Below the pieces are notes generated by a model. It saw only the letters and a list, made by a program, of their open reading frames with translations. It ran no database searches and was not told where the DNA came from. Made by a program: the position numbers and the translations under genes. A stretch of 9,437 nt of DNA from Darwinimomas sp045600945 (GTDB taxonomy: Bacteria; Bacillota; Clostridia; Lachnospirales; Lachnospiraceae): contig JAZRYX010000065.1 in NCBI GenBank assembly GCA_045600945.1, positions 1 through 9,437 of the forward strand. The letters run 5' to 3'. Positions 8,524-9,437 of this stretch are shown here, in pieces (position 1 is the stretch's first letter; every line of letters starts with the position of its first letter).

Positions 8524-8527
8524 CTCC
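8524..8527 (-). promoter_or_regulatory. Ribosome binding site for the first ABC gene
   Basis: GGAG on the minus strand, 12 bases before ATG 8511. The spacing is long but no better site exists. It overlaps the alternative TTG start at 8529 and so cannot serve it, which favours the ATG. Confidence 0.5.
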
Positions 8528-8610
8528 AATCAAATTAATGTAACAATCTTATTCTATCAAAAAAAACCTTCCAAGCATAGTTCAAAAACAGTTCTTCCGG
8601 GAAGCAAAAT

Positions 8611-8638
8611 ATTATCTATAATCAAATCTTGTAACCAA
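8611..8638 (-). promoter_or_regulatory. Possible promoter of the leftward exporter operon
   Basis: On the minus strand TTGGTT (8633-8638) and GATAAT (8611-8616) are separated by 16 bases. RNA would start near 8604, leaving a leader of about 90 bases before ATG 8511. Its -35 box overlaps that of the rightward promoter, so the two would compete for polymerase. Confidence 0.35.
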
Positions 8639-8783
8639 AGCAGAATAATGATATACTCACAAACACGGGGGAGGTGTGTCCGCATCTGTGGATACGATTG
8701 CAGAAGCAGTGTGTACCGGCCTCAAATAGGCTTTGCAATCGGCTGCCGGCAATGTGCTGCTTTGAAACGCGTTTCAGCTTCAA
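8622..8783 (-). CDS. Doubtful 53-residue Cys-containing peptide upstream of the exporter
   Basis: On the minus strand GGGGAGG (8789-8795) is followed after five bases by a TTG codon and 53 codons to a TGA at 8622-8624. The peptide starts M-K-L-K-R-V-S, has four Cys (26, 28, 34, 48) and an L-x-x-L-F-E-A-G segment at 16-23 that loosely resembles a double-glycine leader with A-G instead of G-G. Position (same strand, just before the exporter pair) is where a precursor would be expected. Against it: the start is TTG, the same DNA is better explained as a folded plus-strand RNA, its Shine-Dalgarno is simply the complement of that RNA's closing stem, and it reads through the putative operon promoter. 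I list it only as a candidate. Confidence 0.12.
   Translation of the reverse strand: MKLKRVSKQHIAGSRLQSLFEAGTHCFCNRIHRCGHTSPVFVSISLFCFGYKI
8629..8657 (+). promoter_or_regulatory. Sigma-A-type promoter for the structured RNA and reverse transcriptase
   Basis: TTGTAA (8629-8634) and TATACT (8652-8657) are 17 bases apart. Transcription should begin near 8664, two or three bases before the G-run that opens the closing stem of the RNA. This close fit between predicted start and stem supports both calls. Confidence 0.6.
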
Positions 8784-8800
8784 TGATTCCTCCCCTTTTT
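8664..8800 (+). ncRNA. Compact structured RNA immediately upstream of the reverse transcriptase
   Basis: Closing stem P1: GGGGAGG (8668-8674) with CCTCCCC (8789-8795), plus a possible G-U pair (8667/8796), followed by TTTTT at 8796-8800. P2: an 8-bp hairpin at 8676-8695 with an ATCT loop. P3: AAGCAG (8704-8709) with CTGCTT (8757-8762), continued by four G-U pairs, one A-U pair and, after a 1x2 internal loop, CCGGC (8716-8720) with GCCGG (8745-8749). P4: the 14-base palindrome at 8763-8776, giving a 5-bp hairpin with a CGCG loop. P1 to P4 are mutually compatible. The many G-U pairs fold only in plus-strand RNA, which supports the direction. The match to the promoter start, the T-run and the position 5' of an RT gene suggest a template, primer or cofactor RNA for the RT; a cis-regulatory leader is the main alternative. 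It matches no RNA family I recognise. Confidence 0.55.
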
Positions 8801-8813
8801 AGTTTTGTATATT

Positions 8814-8819
8814 GGGGAG
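8814..8819 (+). promoter_or_regulatory. Ribosome binding site of the reverse transcriptase
   Basis: GGGGAG, five bases before ATG 8825, a strong site that sets the start. It is complementary to CTCCCC at 8790-8795, which is also the 3' half of the upstream RNA's closing stem, so access to this site may depend on RNA folding. Confidence 0.7.
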
Positions 8820-8824
8820 AATCT

Positions 8825-9437
8825 ATGTACGTATTTGAACAGATGGCTGATCCCGAAGTAAGAAAAGCCTTTCTGGAAAAAAAAGAATCGCATGCCACAC
8901 CGAATGATGAGGAGTTTGATTTTCTTAAGTCTTATCTTCTGAGCGTTGAATGCACAGAAGATATAAAGCGCCTCCAAAGCGGTGATTATTTTCTTGCGAT
9001 TCCACGTCGCTTTCGTATAAAAAAGATTGCTTCAACAAAGCGCAGAATCTGCTACAGTTTTCCGCTCCGGGACAAAAGTCTTCTGAAACTGATGGCATTT
9101 GTCCTTATGGATTATGACAACATTTTTTCTGATTCTCTCTATTCATTCCGTAAATCAAAAAATCACAGGCACTTTTTTCATAAGCTCCGCAGGGTAGATT
9201 TCTTTCGAAAAAAATATGTACTTAAAACGGACATTCATGCCTACGGGGAGTCGGTCGATCAGGATATTCTTCTGGATATCCTGCGTCCGGTTTTTGAGCA
9301 CGATCCCGATTTTTACCGCTTTCTGAACTGGTTTATTAAACGGAATCTGTTTTATGAGAAAGGAAAGCTCTGCCATGAAAGAGTATCCATTATCCCGGGT
9401 ACACCTATAGGTTCTTTTTTCAATAATGTCTATCTCA
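8825..9437 (+). CDS. Reverse transcriptase (RNA-directed DNA polymerase), 3' end outside window
   Basis: The frame from ATG 8825 is open to the window end (204 codons). RT fingers/palm motifs appear in order: K-R-R-I-C-Y-S-F-P with R-D-K at about 72-83 (motif 1); D-S-L-Y-S-F-R-K-S at 103-111 (motif 2, like the S-Y-G-F-R of group II-type RTs); Y-V-L-K-T-D-I-H-A-Y at 131-140 (motif A, metal-binding D136), then G-E-S-V-D where most RTs have F-x-S-I-D; and P-G-T-P-I-G-S-F-F-N-N-V-Y-L at 191-204 (motif B). The Y-x-D-D catalytic motif should fall just beyond the edge. A ~50-residue leader precedes the RT domain. Retron RT hallmarks are not apparent, and no DGR, CRISPR or intron context is seen. It best fits the poorly charted Abi/UG (DRT) RT groups, many of which act against phage. 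It is divergent from the exporter operon and downstream of the structured RNA. Confidence 0.8.
   Translation, partial: MYVFEQMADPEVRKAFLEKKESHATPNDEEFDFLKSYLLSVECTEDIKRLQSGDYFLAIPRRFRIKKIASTKRRICYSFPLRDKSLLKLMAFVLMDYDNIFSDSLYSFRKSKNHRHFFHKLRRVDFFRKKYVLKTDIHAYGESVDQDILLDILRPVFEHDPDFYRFLNWFIKRNLFYEKGKLCHERVSIIPGTPIGSFFNNVYL

Noticed and set aside
8512..8529. TTG start for the first ABC gene
   Set aside because: No Shine-Dalgarno before it; the only GGAG overlaps it and serves ATG 8511, where the C39-like domain naturally begins.
8559..8604. Attenuator in the leader of the exporter operon (GGAAG at 8600-8604 with CTTCC at 8568-8572 and an 8-base T-run on the minus strand)
   Set aside because: Only a 5-bp stem with a loop of about 27 bases. 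The T-run is striking but the stem is too weak to call.
8664..8800. Retron msr-msd or group II intron RNA
   Set aside because: The RT lacks retron-type motif A/B patterns and the RNA lacks a long msd-like hairpin. The space is far too short for group II domains I-III, and no domain V-like hairpin is visible.
8785..8813. Second plus-strand promoter with TATATT at 8808-8813
   Set aside because: The matching -35 (TGATTC) is poor, and transcription would start within the RT ribosome site.
8780..9376. Two small minus-strand open frames at 8780-8977 and 9155-9376
   Set aside because: Both are antisense to the reverse transcriptase, have no ribosome site I trust, and show no recognisable features.
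1..9437. CRISPR arrays, tRNA or rRNA genes, toxin-antitoxin pair
   Set aside because: No regularly spaced repeats, no tRNA cloverleaf or rRNA segments, and no small coupled gene pair were seen on either strand.

Overview
The window looks like chromosomal or island DNA of a low-to-moderate GC member of the Bacillota, most likely class Clostridia (Lachnospiraceae-like). This is an inference from purine-rich Shine-Dalgarno sites, sigma-A-like promoter boxes and the style of the proteins; no taxonomic marker is present.

Layout from left to right. Bases 1-204 (+) are the C-terminal end of an IS30-type transposase cut by the window edge. Bases 205-475 are non-coding, with a few inverted repeats and a weak terminator-like hairpin. 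A leftward set of five genes follows, listed here in transcription order from right to left: a peptidase-like/permease/ATPase ABC exporter (6385-8511); a second permease/ATPase ABC protein (4228-6381); an AI-2E-family membrane protein (3045-4169); a KAP-type P-loop NTPase (1820-3040); and a stand-alone tryptophan synthase beta chain, trpB (476-1732). The gaps are 3, 58, 4 and 87 bases, so the first four genes are probably one transcription unit, and trpB may be read with them or from its own weak promoter. The two ABC proteins match the exporter pair of NHLM-type bacteriocin/RiPP systems, but no maturation enzyme or convincing precursor is in view. The C39 peptidase domain of the first has lost its catalytic Cys and His.

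The most interesting part is the right end. Back-to-back promoters sit at about 8611-8657. The rightward one (TTGTAA, 17 bases, TATACT) should start RNA at about 8664, exactly where a compact folded RNA begins. A 7-8 bp closing stem (8667-8674 with 8789-8796) encloses an 8-bp hairpin, a long hairpin and a palindromic hairpin, and is followed by a T-run. An alternative 8-bp pairing competes with the long hairpin. Next come a strong Shine-Dalgarno site and a reverse transcriptase gene that starts at ATG 8825 and runs off the window with RT motifs 1 to 4 visible. A structured RNA directly 5' of a non-retron-like RT is the arrangement of several defence-associated RT (DRT) systems. RNA plus RT is therefore my main candidate for an undescribed system, with the divergent exporter/KAP/TrpB cluster as a possible partner or an unrelated neighbour.
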